The position numbers and the translations under genes were made by a program. 64,000 nucleotides of DNA from ASV31 sp965229765 (GTDB lineage: Bacteria; Pseudomonadota; Alphaproteobacteria; Rhodobacterales; Rhodobacteraceae). The stretch's first letter is position 1; each line of letters starts with the position of its first letter. Positions 34,566-44,077 of this stretch are shown one piece after another. The notes beneath the pieces are model-generated. The model was given only the letters and a program-made list of their open reading frames with translations, was not told the origin of the DNA and did no database searches. The DNA is taken from positions 62,001 to 126,000 of the forward strand of contig CBDDJT010000001.1 in assembly GCA_965229765.1 (NCBI GenBank). Reading direction: 5' to 3'.

Positions 34566-35774
34566 ATGAAGACGGGCACATGGGTGATGGGCGCGGCGGC
34601 GCTGGCGGCCGTTGCGGGGCTTATGTTCGTCAGCCTGCGCCCGGAAACCGTTCCCGTAGACCTGGCAGAGGTGCGGGGCGGTCACATGCTGCTGACCGTA
34701 AACGCGGACGGCGTCACGCGTATCCGCGACATCTATCAGGTGGCGGCCCCGATCACCGGCGAAGCGCGGCGCTCGCCCGTCTCGGTCGGCGATGCGGTGA
34801 CACGCGACACCGTGGTCGCGGTTGTAGAGCCGGTGCAGCCCACGCTTCTGGACAGTCGCAGCCGCGTGCAGGCCGAAGCTGCCGTACGCGAGGCCGAAGC
34901 CGCCCTTCGTGTGGCGGATGCGCAATTGCTTCAGGCCAAGGAGGACCGCACCTACGCGCAAACGCAGTACGACAGGACGCGGACACTGGTGGAACGCGGC
35001 GTCGCCTCGCTGACGGCGCTGGAAGACGCGGAACAGCTGTTGCGGCTGAAGTCGGCCACGGTCGAAACCGCGCAATCCGAGCTTTCGCGCGCCGAAAGCG
35101 CGCTGGCGTGGGCCAGCGCCACGTTGATCGGCCCTGACAGCGGAACGGACAGGGACACGGCCGACAGTTGCTGCGTGACCCTGCAAGCACCGGCGGACGG
35201 TGTTGTCCTGTCGGTGGCCAGCATCAGCGCACGCCCCGTACAGGCCGGAGAACCGCTTGTATCAATCGGGCAGCCCGACAACCTTGAAATCGTGGCCGAC
35301 CTGCTGTCGGCCGATGCCGTGCGCGTGCCCGAAAAGGCCCGCGCGATCGTCGAACGCTGGGGCGGCGACCCGGCGCTGGAGGCGCGTGTGCGTCGGATCG
35401 AGCCGTCGGCCCGGACCAAGGTGTCGGCTCTCGGGATCGAAGAGCAGCGCGTCGACGTTGTGTTCGACCTGCTGACACCGCCAGCCGGCCGAACCGGGCT
35501 TGGCGACGGTTTCTCGGTCTACCTGCGCATCGTTCTGTGGGAGGCGGAAGACGTCTTGCAGGTGCCTCTGAGCGCGGTGTTCCGTGTGGGCGAGGGCTGG
35601 GCCGTCTTTGTGGAACGCGAGGGCGTCGCGGTGCGGGTGCCGGTGGAGCTGGGGCGTCGCAACGGCACATCGGCCGAAGTCCTGGGCGGCATCAGCGCAG
35701 GTGCGCGTGTCGTGACGCATCCCAGCGACAGGGTGGTCGATGGCGCGCTGATCGCCCCGCGCGAGACGCTTTGA
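34566..35774 (+). CDS. HlyD-family periplasmic adaptor
   Basis: 402 aa membrane-fusion protein: N-terminal anchor (WVMGAAALAAVAGLMFVSL), lipoyl half (YQVAAPITGEARRSPVSVGDAVTRDTVVAVVEP), coiled-coil hairpin (about residues 95-180, rich in Ala/Glu/Gln), second lipoyl half with an unusual Cys pair (DSCCVTLQAPADGVVLSV), then beta-barrel. It starts 4 bases after the FtsX permease and completes a MacAB-like set without its own outer-membrane channel. Convergent with dtd, 4 bases apart. Confidence 0.87.
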   Translation: MKTGTWVMGAAALAAVAGLMFVSLRPETVPVDLAEVRGGHMLLTVNADGVTRIRDIYQVAAPITGEARRSPVSVGDAVTRDTVVAVVEPVQPTLLDSRSRVQAEAAVREAEAALRVADAQLLQAKEDRTYAQTQYDRTRTLVERGVASLTALEDAEQLLRLKSATVETAQSELSRAESALAWASATLIGPDSGTDRDTADSCCVTLQAPADGVVLSVASISARPVQAGEPLVSIGQPDNLEIVADLLSADAVRVPEKARAIVERWGGDPALEARVRRIEPSARTKVSALGIEEQRVDVVFDLLTPPAGRTGLGDGFSVYLRIVLWEAEDVLQVPLSAVFRVGEGWAVFVEREGVAVRVPVELGRRNGTSAEVLGGISAGARVVTHPSDRVVDGALIAPRETL

Positions 35775-35778
35775 GCCT

Positions 35779-36216
35779 TCAGACCTCCAGCCAGATGGTC
35801 ACCGGACCTTCGTTCACCAGACTGACGGACATGTCGGCGCCGAACTGGCCGGTGGCCACCGTCAGGCCGAGGTCGCGCAGACGTTGGGCATAGCGCAGGT
35901 ACAGCCTTTCGCCTTCTTCCGGCGGTGCAGCCGTCGAAAAGCCGGGGCGGTTGCCGCGCGATGTATCGGCGGCCAGCGTGAACTGGCTGATGACCAGCGC
36001 CGCGCCCCCGGTGTCCAGAACCGAGCGGTTCATGCGCCCCGCTTCATCGCGGAAGATGCGGATCTTCGACGTCTTTGCGGCCAGTTGATCGGCCTGCGCC
36101 TCGGTATCGCCCTGCATGGCACAGACGAGGATCATCAGGCCGGGCCCGATCTCTCCCAGCGTTTCGCCGGCCACCGATACCGACGCTTTGCCGACGCGTT
36201 GCAGCACTGCCCTCAT
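35779..36216 (-). CDS. dtd: D-aminoacyl-tRNA deacylase
   Basis: Removes D-amino acids mischarged on tRNA. All DTD hallmarks: N-terminal MRAVLQRVGKASVSVAGE, catalytic-pocket SQFTLAAD (S-Q-x-x-L) and the C-terminal NEGPVTIWLEV (N-x-G-P-V-T, the Gly-cisPro element). 145 aa, normal. Diverges from the MFS gene over about 120 bases. Confidence 0.95.
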   Translation of the reverse strand: MRAVLQRVGKASVSVAGETLGEIGPGLMILVCAMQGDTEAQADQLAAKTSKIRIFRDEAGRMNRSVLDTGGAALVISQFTLAADTSRGNRPGFSTAAPPEEGERLYLRYAQRLRDLGLTVATGQFGADMSVSLVNEGPVTIWLEV

Positions 36217-36336
36217 GCCTGTTCCTCCTGCCTTTGGACCACAGGCTAGCGCAGCGGCAAGAGGCGGCCAATCCCCGCCCCCGCCGCCACATCAAAGCCT
36301 TGGACAGTTCCGTGTGCTGCGCCTAACGTCCCGGAC

Positions 36337-37551
36337 ATGAATGGCGACGACCTTCTGGACAGCCGATACTCCTGGATCCGCCTGGCCATCACCCTGGCCA
36401 TCGCGACCGTGGGCAACGTCGGCATGTGGGCGATCATCGTGATTCTGCCGGCGGTGCAGACCGAGTTCGCGGTGAACCGCGCCGACGCGTCGCTGCCCTA
36501 CACACTGACAATGGTAGGCTTCGGCCTTGGCAATCTGCTGATCGGACGGGCGGTGGACCGTTGGGGGGTAACCGTCGCCCTGATCGGCGCGGCGGTCAGC
36601 ATCGGGGTCGGTTTCGCCGCCGCGGCAGGCGCCGGGTCCGTGGCGGTCCTTGCGGCGGCGCAACTGGTGATCGGGTTCGGCACCGCTGCCAGTTTCGGGC
36701 CGCTGATCGCCGATATCTCGCACTGGTTCCTGCGCCGCCGGGGCATCGCCGTGGCCATCGCGGCCAGCGGCAACTACCTGTCGGGCGCAATCTGGCCGCT
36801 GTTGCTGAGCGGTATCCTGACCGATCTTGGCTGGCGCGCGGCCTACTGGACACTGGCCGCGATCGTGGTGGTTGCAATGGTGCCGCTTTCCCTGATGCTG
36901 CGCCGCCGCCTGCCCGAAAGCTCGGCCATGCGCGCCGCAAGCGACGCCGCGAACAGGGCGCGGGCCGTCAGCATATCACCGCGCACGTTGACGTGGCTTC
37001 TGGCGGTGGCGGGCGTGGGCTGCTGCGTCGCCATGTCGATGCCGCAGGTGCATATCGTCGCGTTCTGCGTCGATCTGGGATACGGGCCGGCCGTGGGGGC
37101 CGAAATGCTGTCGCTGATGCTGCTGGGCGGCGTGGCGTCCCGGCTCGTGTCGGGAATGCTGGCCGACCGGTTGGGCGGAGTGATGACGCTTCTGATCGGA
37201 TCGGCACTGCAATGCATTGCACTGTTTCTTTATCTTCCCTTCGATGGGCTGGTATCGCTTTACCTTGTCAGCCTCGTCTTCGGGCTGTCGCAAGGGGGTA
37301 TCGTGCCAAGCTATGCGATCATCGTGCGGGAATACCTGCCGCCGAAGGAGGCCGGGCAGCGCGTCGGCTTCGTCATCATGGCAACGATCGTGGGAATGGC
37401 GCTGGGCGGCTGGATGTCGGGATGGATCTATGACCTTACGGGCAGCTACCAAATGGCGTTCCTGAACGGCATCGGCTGGAACGTTCTCAACATCGGGATC
37501 ATCCTTCTGATCCTGACACGCGCGCGGCGGCGTGGAATGGCCGCCGCATGA
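36337..37551 (+). CDS. MFS transporter
   Basis: Major-facilitator carrier, 404 aa, 12 predicted TM helices. The loop 2-3 motif appears as GRAVDRWGVTVALIG and the mirrored DRLGGVMTLLIGSAL. Its layout resembles oxalate/formate-antiporter-like and monocarboxylate MFS proteins. It stands 61 bases upstream of the aldo/keto reductase-RidA fusion on the same strand, so it may serve the same pathway, although a dedicated liv-type ABC importer follows. Confidence 0.87.
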   Translation: MNGDDLLDSRYSWIRLAITLAIATVGNVGMWAIIVILPAVQTEFAVNRADASLPYTLTMVGFGLGNLLIGRAVDRWGVTVALIGAAVSIGVGFAAAAGAGSVAVLAAAQLVIGFGTAASFGPLIADISHWFLRRRGIAVAIAASGNYLSGAIWPLLLSGILTDLGWRAAYWTLAAIVVVAMVPLSLMLRRRLPESSAMRAASDAANRARAVSISPRTLTWLLAVAGVGCCVAMSMPQVHIVAFCVDLGYGPAVGAEMLSLMLLGGVASRLVSGMLADRLGGVMTLLIGSALQCIALFLYLPFDGLVSLYLVSLVFGLSQGGIVPSYAIIVREYLPPKEAGQRVGFVIMATIVGMALGGWMSGWIYDLTGSYQMAFLNGIGWNVLNIGIILLILTRARRRGMAAA

Positions 37552-37612
37552 CGGTTAGCCGGATATCGACTGCAGGCAAATCTGCGGGAACGCACAAGGA
37601 CTAGGGGGCGAC

Positions 37613-39082
37613 ATGACGGATCTTGGACGGGTGCAGCTTGGGAGCGTTTCGGTTCGACCGATCCTTACCGGCCTTTGGCAGATGGCCGACCAGGAACGCG
37701 ATGGACAGTCCTATGATCTGGACCGCGCCGCCGAGGCGCTGGTCGGCTACGCGCGCGACGGGTTCGACAGCTTCGACATGGCCGACCATTACGGCAGCGC
37801 CGAAATCGTGGCGGGCATGGCGTATCGCACGCTTGTGGCCGCCGGCGACCCGGCACCGACAATCCTGACGAAATGGTGCCCGCCCCCCGGCCCGATGGAT
37901 GCCGGCACGGTCCGCCGGGGCGTCGAGGAAAGGTTGGAGCGGCTCGGCCTCGACTGTGTCGATGTGCTGCAGTTCCACTGGTGGCGCTACGCCTCGCCCG
38001 AGTATCTTGATGCGCTGGACCAGATGATGCGCCTGCGCGAGGAGGGGCTGATCCGCGAGATCGGTCTGACCAATTTCGACACGGGTCACCTGCGTCTCAT
38101 CCTGCGACAGGGGATCGAGATCGTATCGAACCAGGTCTGCTTTTCGCTGCTCGACCGGCGGGCCGCCGGCGAGATGAGCACGCTTTGCGCAGAGACCGGC
38201 GTGCGCCTGCTGGCCTTTGGGACCCTGTGTGGCGGGTTCCTGTCGGGCAAGTGGGCGGGACGAACGGAACCTGCGGACATCCCTGACTGGTCCGGCATGA
38301 AATACAAACGCGTGATCGACGTGGCCGGCGGCTGGACGCCCTACCAGGGCTTGATGGACGCCCTGAACGCCATCGCGGGCAAGCACGGCGTATCGGTGTC
38401 GAACGTCGCCAGCCGCTGGGTGCTGGACCACGCCGCCGTCGCGGGCACCATCGTGGGGGCCCGCCTGGGAGAACGGGAGCATCGCGCTGACAACACCCGG
38501 GTGCTGGGGCTGATGCTGGATGCAAAGGACCGCGCAGCCATTGACGACGCTTTGGGTCAGCTTGCCATGGTGCCGGGCGATTGCGGGGACGAGTACCGCA
38601 AGCCGCCGTTCCTGACGGCTTCGGGCGATCTGAGCCATCACCTCGACACGTTGCCGCCAGTTCACATGGTCCACCCCGTGCCCGCGCGCCCTGACCGGAC
38701 GCGCAGCGATTCCGGCTCTCCGTGGGAGGCGGCGGCGGGCTTCAGCCGCGGTGTGCGCGTCGGCAACCGCATCCTTGTCAGCGGCACCACGGCAACGGAT
38801 CCTCATGGCAATTGCGTCTGCCCCGGCGACCCCGAGGGTCAGGCTCTTTATACACTCGACAAGATCATCGCGACGATCGTGTCACTTGGAGGCAAGGTCG
38901 AGGATGTCGTTCGCACGCGCATCTACATGAAGGACCCGGACCGCTGGGAAGGCGTGGGCAAGGTCCACGCGCACGTCTTTAGCGAAGTTCTGCCGGCCAA
39001 CACACTCATCGGAATATCCAGCCTTGTCGGACCGTATGAAATCGAGATCGAGGCTGAGGCCGAGGTAAGCACAAACACCTAG
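37613..39082 (+). CDS. Aldo/keto reductase fused to a RidA-like domain
   Basis: 489 aa bifunctional-looking protein. Residues 1 to about 340 are an aldo/keto reductase with catalytic tetrad Asp and Tyr in FDMADHYGSAE, Lys in ILTKWCPP and His in LQFHWWRY. Residues about 362-489 are a YjgF/YER057c/UK114 (Rid) domain (ILVSGTTATDPHG, DVVRTRIYMKD, EIEIEAEAEV). In archetypal RidA the imine-hydrolysing Arg lies in a P-A-R motif; here it is PANT with Asn463, so deaminase activity is doubtful. An AGGGGG ribosome site precedes the ATG. Paralogous to the aldo/keto reductase at 39501. Confidence 0.88.
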   Translation: MTDLGRVQLGSVSVRPILTGLWQMADQERDGQSYDLDRAAEALVGYARDGFDSFDMADHYGSAEIVAGMAYRTLVAAGDPAPTILTKWCPPPGPMDAGTVRRGVEERLERLGLDCVDVLQFHWWRYASPEYLDALDQMMRLREEGLIREIGLTNFDTGHLRLILRQGIEIVSNQVCFSLLDRRAAGEMSTLCAETGVRLLAFGTLCGGFLSGKWAGRTEPADIPDWSGMKYKRVIDVAGGWTPYQGLMDALNAIAGKHGVSVSNVASRWVLDHAAVAGTIVGARLGEREHRADNTRVLGLMLDAKDRAAIDDALGQLAMVPGDCGDEYRKPPFLTASGDLSHHLDTLPPVHMVHPVPARPDRTRSDSGSPWEAAAGFSRGVRVGNRILVSGTTATDPHGNCVCPGDPEGQALYTLDKIIATIVSLGGKVEDVVRTRIYMKDPDRWEGVGKVHAHVFSEVLPANTLIGISSLVGPYEIEIEAEAEVSTNT

Positions 39083-39150
39083 CTTTAGGCTTTTCAAATG
39101 ATGAACCGTTCGCCTATCGTGCGCCGGAGCGAACATGGATGGGGCGGTAA

Positions 39151-39504
39151 GTGCCGGATCGGGATGACAGTTTCGAGCTTTATGACCTGCGGGTAACGGT
39201 TGTTGCCGGCGATGCGCCGATGGTTTGCGATCATCCCGAAGGCGCCACGTTCGACGTGATCGGAGAAATGCTTGTCTTTCCACCGGATGCGAGCCGCTTT
39301 CCGATGTACCCTCTGGCGGCGTTGCTGCCCTTGCTGCCCGCCAAGCAGCGCCCGACCCATCCTCACGACTGGATGACCACGGACGCGGAAATCGCCTGCC
39401 CCGACCCGCACTGCGGTGGCCGGTTCCGCGTCACCCGGCTGGGCCGGCGCGTGTTCCGCCATTCCGAGACCACGCTTGTACCTTTGCCGGAGACGACGGA
39501 ATGA
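39151..39504 (+). CDS. TIGR04076-like small protein
   Basis: 117 aa with GTG start. The blocks YDLRVTVVAGDAPMVCDHPEGATFDV, FPMYPLAALLPLLPAKQR and ACPDPHCGGRFRVTRLG resemble TIGR04076 proteins, small cysteine-containing proteins often beside radical-SAM or aldo/keto reductase genes; function unknown. Two cysteines flanking His (CPDPHC) could bind metal. Its stop overlaps the next reductase start by 4 bases, tying it to the two aldo/keto reductases. Confidence 0.68.
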   Translation: MPDRDDSFELYDLRVTVVAGDAPMVCDHPEGATFDVIGEMLVFPPDASRFPMYPLAALLPLLPAKQRPTHPHDWMTTDAEIACPDPHCGGRFRVTRLGRRVFRHSETTLVPLPETTE

Positions 39505-40562
39505 CAGCCGTTCCGCGGGTCCGGCTGCGACAGGACTACGAGATTTCGCGGATCGTTCGCGGCGGCTGGCAGCTTTCGGGCGACCACGGCAGCGTCGAGG
39601 CCGCGCGCGCGGTCGAAGACATCGTCGCCTTTCATGATGCCGGCATCACCACGTTCGATTGCGCAGACATCTATACAGGCGTCGAAGAGCTTTATGGTCG
39701 CGGTTTGCGGCATCTGGCCAAGGTGCGCGGAGCCGAGGCCGTCGGCAGGATGAAGATCCATACCAAATGCGTGCCCGACCGCGACAAGCTTGGCCACCTG
39801 ACCCGGGACGATCTTGCCGGGACGATCCACCGTTCGCTGCGCCGCCTTGGTCAAGAGCGTCTCGACCTCGTTCAATTCCACTGGTGGAACTACGATGCGT
39901 CCGGGTGCATGGAAGCCGTCGGCTGGTTGAAGGAGCTTCAGGCAGAAGGACTGATCGAGCGTATCGGCATCACCAATTTCGACCGTGCGCACATGATGAG
40001 CATTGCGGATACCGTCGACCTGGTCTCGGCGCAGGTGCAGTTCTCGCTTCTGGATCGACGCCCGGCGGGACCGTTCGCGGTCGAGGCGGCAGCGCGCGGG
40101 GTTCATATCCTGTGCTACGGCGTGCTGGCTGGCGGGTTCCTGACGGATGCCTGGCTGGGGCAGCCGGACCCGGGCCATATGTTCGAGAACCGCAGTCTGA
40201 TCAAATACCGGCTGATCATCGACGAGTTTGGCGGCTGGGACGCCTTTCAGGACCTTCTGGCACTGTTGGCGGCCATCGGAGACCGGCAAGGGGCCGACAT
40301 TGCCGCGGTCGCGGTGCGCGCGATGCTGGACGATCCTTTTGCCAGCGCGGTGATCGTCGGCGCGCGCTATGCGCGGCACCTTCCCCGGCTTCTGAAGGCT
40401 CTCGACGTCACGTTGGAAGACAGCGATTGGTCCGCGATCCGATCGCTTCAGCCCCGTGCGCAAGGGCCCGGCGGCGATGTGTTTGACCTGGAACGCGACG
40501 CGACAGGCCGACATGGCAGAATAATGAAATACAACCTCAACTCCGAGGGACGCACGGAATGA
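39501..40562 (+). CDS. Aldo/keto reductase
   Basis: 353 aa NAD(P)H-linked reductase of the same subgroup as the fusion protein upstream. Tetrad residues: Asp and Tyr in FDCADIYTGVEELYG, Lys in IHTKCVPD, His in VQFHWWNYD. C-terminal nucleotide-binding region IVGARYARHLPRLL. No Rid domain. It overlaps the upstream small protein and the downstream livG-type gene by 4 bases each, so the reductases and the importer are one translational unit. Confidence 0.88.
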   Translation: MTAVPRVRLRQDYEISRIVRGGWQLSGDHGSVEAARAVEDIVAFHDAGITTFDCADIYTGVEELYGRGLRHLAKVRGAEAVGRMKIHTKCVPDRDKLGHLTRDDLAGTIHRSLRRLGQERLDLVQFHWWNYDASGCMEAVGWLKELQAEGLIERIGITNFDRAHMMSIADTVDLVSAQVQFSLLDRRPAGPFAVEAAARGVHILCYGVLAGGFLTDAWLGQPDPGHMFENRSLIKYRLIIDEFGGWDAFQDLLALLAAIGDRQGADIAAVAVRAMLDDPFASAVIVGARYARHLPRLLKALDVTLEDSDWSAIRSLQPRAQGPGGDVFDLERDATGRHGRIMKYNLNSEGRTE

Positions 40563-41332
40563 CGATGGCCGATCCGATGCTCCGGCTGGAGGGCGTAACC
40601 AAGCGTTTCGGCGGTTTCACCGCGGTTGACGGCGTCGGCTTTGACCTGCCGCGCGGGGCGATCGGCGGGCTGATCGGCCCGAACGGCGCGGGCAAGACCA
40701 CTCTATTCAACGCCCTTGCCGGGCTGGTTCCGCCGGACAGCGGTCGCGTCGAACTGGACGGTCAGCCGATTCACGGACTGTCGCCCAACCGCGCGTTCGC
40801 CGCGGGGCTGGCGCGGACCTTCCAGATTCCCCGCCCCTTTCCCGAGATGTCGGTTCTTGAGAACACGATGATCGTCGGAGCAAATCAGGCCGGAGAGCGG
40901 TTCTGGATGAACTGGGTCGCACCCGGCCGCGTTTCGAGCCAGGAGCGCGCGCTGCGCGCCAAGGCGGAAGAGGTCATCGAATTCTGCGGTCTGACGCGGG
41001 TGCGCGGTGACGCGGCGGGCACCTTGTCCGGTGGCCAGTCGAAACTGCTGGAACTGGCGCGCGTGATGATGGCCGACCCCAAGATTATCCTTCTGGACGA
41101 ACCGGCGGCCGGGGTGAACCCGACGCTGATGGCCAGCCTCGTGGACAAGATCAAGGCCTTGAACGCGCGCGGGCAGACCTTTCTGATCATCGAGCACAAC
41201 ATGGACGTGGTCATGTCGATCTGCGATCCGATCTTCGTCATGGCCCAGGGGCGCCTGATCTACAAGGGCGACGCGGCGGGCGCGCGGGCCGAACCCGCGG
41301 TCCTCGACGCCTACCTTGGGGACCTGCCATGA
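40559..41332 (+). CDS. Branched-chain amino-acid-type ABC transporter ATPase (LivG-like)
   Basis: 257 aa ATPase. Walker A GPNGAGKTT, LivG-specific TFQIPRPFPEMSVLENTMIV, signature LSGGQSKLLELARVM, Walker B IILLDEPAAGVNPTLM, His switch IIEHNMDVVM. First of four overlapping transporter genes (G-F-H-M). The substrate is not necessarily an amino acid: this class also carries urea, amides and aromatic acids, and the reductase neighbours suggest a carbonyl or amide compound (inference). Confidence 0.92.
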   Translation: MTMADPMLRLEGVTKRFGGFTAVDGVGFDLPRGAIGGLIGPNGAGKTTLFNALAGLVPPDSGRVELDGQPIHGLSPNRAFAAGLARTFQIPRPFPEMSVLENTMIVGANQAGERFWMNWVAPGRVSSQERALRAKAEEVIEFCGLTRVRGDAAGTLSGGQSKLLELARVMMADPKIILLDEPAAGVNPTLMASLVDKIKALNARGQTFLIIEHNMDVVMSICDPIFVMAQGRLIYKGDAAGARAEPAVLDAYLGDLP

Positions 41333-42075
41333 GCGCGCATCTGCTGGAAGCGACGGGCATCGTCGCGGGCTATCGCCCCGACCTGCCGATCCTGCATGGC
41401 ATCGCGCTTCACGTGGACGAAGGCGAGGTCGTGACCATCATCGGACCGAACGGCGCGGGCAAGTCGACCTTCGTGAAGGCCGTGGCCGGGCTGGTCGCCA
41501 TCACGGCCGGCCGTGTCACGATTGATGGTCGCGATGTCACGGGACGCCCGGCGCATCGGCTGGCCGGCGAAGGCGTGGGGTTCGTCCCGCAAACGGGCAA
41601 TGTGTTCACGACGCTGACCATCCAGGAAAACCTTGTCGTCGGCGGCTCTGCCTTGCCAAGGGCGGAGGCCGTGCGCCGGACCGATCAGGTTCTGTCGATC
41701 TATCCCGCACTGGCAAGCCGCCGCTCGGAAAAGGCGGGCGTGCTGTCTGGCGGTCAGCGCCAGATGCTGGCGATCGCGCGGGCGTTGCTGACGCAGCCGC
41801 GGCTCATCATGCTTGACGAACCGACCGCAGGCCTGTCGCCAATGGCGGCGGCGGAACTGTTTACCCTTATCCGGGATCTGGTGAAGGATGGTGCTGGCGT
41901 GCTGATGGTGGAACAGAATGCGAAGGCGGCGCTGCGCATGTCGGACCGCGGATACGTGCTGGCCGAAGGCGAAAACAGGATCGACGGTCCAGCCGCCGAC
42001 CTGTTGGCGAACCCCGAAATCGGCGAGATCTTCCTGGGCTTGCGCCCCGGAACCGCAAAGGTGGAGGGCGGCTGA
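41329..42075 (+). CDS. Branched-chain amino-acid-type ABC transporter ATPase (LivF-like)
   Basis: 248 aa second ATPase of the importer. Walker A GPNGAGKST, the LivF-typical VGFVPQTGNVFTTLTIQENL, signature LSGGQRQMLAIARAL, Walker B LIMLDEPTAGLSPMA, MVEQNAKAAL. Overlaps livG-like by 4 bases and its last base is shared with the next ATG. Confidence 0.92.
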   Translation: MSAHLLEATGIVAGYRPDLPILHGIALHVDEGEVVTIIGPNGAGKSTFVKAVAGLVAITAGRVTIDGRDVTGRPAHRLAGEGVGFVPQTGNVFTTLTIQENLVVGGSALPRAEAVRRTDQVLSIYPALASRRSEKAGVLSGGQRQMLAIARALLTQPRLIMLDEPTAGLSPMAAAELFTLIRDLVKDGAGVLMVEQNAKAALRMSDRGYVLAEGENRIDGPAADLLANPEIGEIFLGLRPGTAKVEGG

Positions 42076-42986
42076 TGTTCCTGCAGCACCTGGTTGATGG
42101 CATCCTGTCCGGCGCGATCATCGCGTTGGGCGCGATCGGGCTTTCCTTCACCATGAAGATCCTGCGCTTTGCCAATTTCTCGCATTCCGAGCTCTTGACC
42201 TGGGGCGCCTATTTCGCGGTTGTGTTCTTCGCGATGGCTGGCGTTTTCGGGAACCCCTTTGCAAACCCGATCGCACCGTTTTCGTTTGGCTGGCCACTGC
42301 TTGTGGCGCTTGCGTTCTCGGCAGTGGCCACATCGATCCTGGCGCTTGTGCTGCACCAGCTGGTCTATCGCAGGCTGAGCCGGACGGCGGGCCACATGAC
42401 GATGGTTTTCGCGAGCTTTGGCGTGGCGCTCTTGCTGCGGAACTTCGTTCTGCTGATCTTTGGCGCCGACCCGATCTATTACTCCAACACGCTCCAGTTC
42501 GCGATCCGCCTTCCGGGCGGGATCCGGGTAATGCCCGACCAGGTGTTCCTTCTGGGCCTGACGATCGTCATCGTGATCGCCCTGCACTTCTTCATGACAC
42601 GCTCTCGCACCGGCATCTCGATGCGCGCGGTTTCCGAGAACCCCGACCTGGCGCGCGTCAGCGGGGTGAACACCGATACGATCATCGCCTGGGTGTGGGT
42701 GATCGGAGCCAGCGGCGCGGCCATCGCGGGGGTGCTTTACGGCATGACCGTGCAATTGCGCCCTGAACTGGGTTTCGCACTGATCCTGCCGCTCTTTGCC
42801 GCCGCAATCCTTGGCGGCACCGGCAGCCTTTACGGCGCGGTCATCGGCGGGCTGGTTGTCGGGATAAGTGAAAACCTCAGCGTCATGGTAATCCCGTCCA
42901 CCTACAAGCCGGCCGTGCCATTCCTGCTGATCCTGGCTGTCCTGTACTTCCGCCCCGAAGGCCTGTTTGGAGAGCGCAATTCATGA
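42075..42986 (+). CDS. Branched-chain amino-acid-type ABC permease (LivH-like)
   Basis: 303 aa inner-membrane permease with about eight helices. LivH features: GAIIALGAIGLSFTMKILRFANFSHSELLTWGAY near the N-terminus and the cytoplasmic coupling loop SRTGISMRAVSENPDLARVSGVNTD, then GGTGSLYGAVIGGLVVGISE. Overlaps the LivM-like gene by 4 bases. Confidence 0.92.
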   Translation: MFLQHLVDGILSGAIIALGAIGLSFTMKILRFANFSHSELLTWGAYFAVVFFAMAGVFGNPFANPIAPFSFGWPLLVALAFSAVATSILALVLHQLVYRRLSRTAGHMTMVFASFGVALLLRNFVLLIFGADPIYYSNTLQFAIRLPGGIRVMPDQVFLLGLTIVIVIALHFFMTRSRTGISMRAVSENPDLARVSGVNTDTIIAWVWVIGASGAAIAGVLYGMTVQLRPELGFALILPLFAAAILGGTGSLYGAVIGGLVVGISENLSVMVIPSTYKPAVPFLLILAVLYFRPEGLFGERNS

Positions 42987-43960
42987 TCGGCGTCCTGTCC
43001 TATCTTATCTTCTTCCTGATTCTCGCGCTTACCCTTGGGGTCGCAGTGCTTGGCCTGAACCTGCAATGGGGCTTTACCGGCCTGTTCAACGCCGGCATCG
43101 CCGGCTTTCTTGCCGTAGGCGGCTACGCCATGGCGATGCTGACGGGGCCAACAAGGGCAGAAGTGTTCGGGGGGTTCGAGTTGCCATTTGTCCTGGGGCT
43201 GCTCGGGGCAATGGTCGCATCGGGCCTTGCCGCGATCGTGATTGGCCTGCTGACAATACGGCTCCGGCACGAGTATCTTGCCGTTGCGACCTTCGGCATC
43301 GCGGTGTCCATCCAGCTGGTCTGCGTGAACTGGGAACCGGTGACAGGCGGGACATTGGGCCTGATCGGCATCCCGAACCCGACGAAAGCCATGGTCGAAG
43401 GCTCGCTTGCGCAGAACGCCGTCTACCTGGGCATCGTCCTGATCGTCACCACGATTGCCTATATCGGCCTTCAGCGCCTTGTACAGGGGCCTTGGGGGCG
43501 CACGCTGAAAGCCATCCGAGAGGATGAAACCGCAGCCGCATCGCTGGGCAAGAATCCCGTTCGCATCCGGTTGGAGGCTTTCGTTCTGGGCTGCATGCTG
43601 ATGGGCCTGTCGGGCGCGCTTTACGTGGGTTTCATCGGCTATGTCAGCCCGTTCGACTTCCTGCCCATCGTGACCTTCCAGATCTGGACGATGCTGATCG
43701 TGGGGGGCAGCGCGAACAACCGCGGCGCCCTTCTCGGCGCGCTGATCGTGTGGGGGGTCTGGACAATGTCGGGCTTTTTCATCGCCCGGGTCGTGTCGCC
43801 CGAATGGCAGGCACAAAGCGGTGCGATCCAGGCGGTCCTGATTGGATTGATCCTTGTGCTGGTGCTGCTGTTCCGTCCCCGCGGCCTGATCGGCGAGGAA
43901 ATCCATGTCTCTCGTCATGCCCGCAGCACGCCCGCCAAAGCACAGCCGGACGTGCCATGA
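42983..43960 (+). CDS. Branched-chain amino-acid-type ABC permease (LivM-like)
   Basis: 325 aa second permease. LivM features: VAVLGLNLQWGFTGLFNAGIAGFLAVGGYAMAML, coupling loop WGRTLKAIREDETAAASLGKNPVRIRLEAFVLGC, and IVGGSANNRGALLGALIVWG. It ends the compact G-F-H-M block; the binding protein follows after about 117 bases with its own leader. Confidence 0.92.
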   Translation: MIGVLSYLIFFLILALTLGVAVLGLNLQWGFTGLFNAGIAGFLAVGGYAMAMLTGPTRAEVFGGFELPFVLGLLGAMVASGLAAIVIGLLTIRLRHEYLAVATFGIAVSIQLVCVNWEPVTGGTLGLIGIPNPTKAMVEGSLAQNAVYLGIVLIVTTIAYIGLQRLVQGPWGRTLKAIREDETAAASLGKNPVRIRLEAFVLGCMLMGLSGALYVGFIGYVSPFDFLPIVTFQIWTMLIVGGSANNRGALLGALIVWGVWTMSGFFIARVVSPEWQAQSGAIQAVLIGLILVLVLLFRPRGLIGEEIHVSRHARSTPAKAQPDVP

Positions 43961-44028
43961 TGCTTGATGTATCGGACCAGTTACGCCTTACTTAACATGC
44001 GAAATGCGCGGCTTGAGCCGTGTACCTG

Positions 44029-44050
44029 GGCTGCCCGCGAAGAGGCAGCC
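44029..44050 (+). other. Leader hairpin before the binding-protein gene
   Basis: A perfect 7-bp inverted repeat GGCTGCC / GGCAGCC with an 8-base loop lies about 28 bases upstream of the binding-protein ATG, followed by an AGGGAGA ribosome site. It may set mRNA stability or mark a processing point that lets the binding protein be made in excess over the permease genes. Confidence 0.35.
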
Positions 44051-44077
44051 TGATAACCGACAGGGAGATCGAAGAAA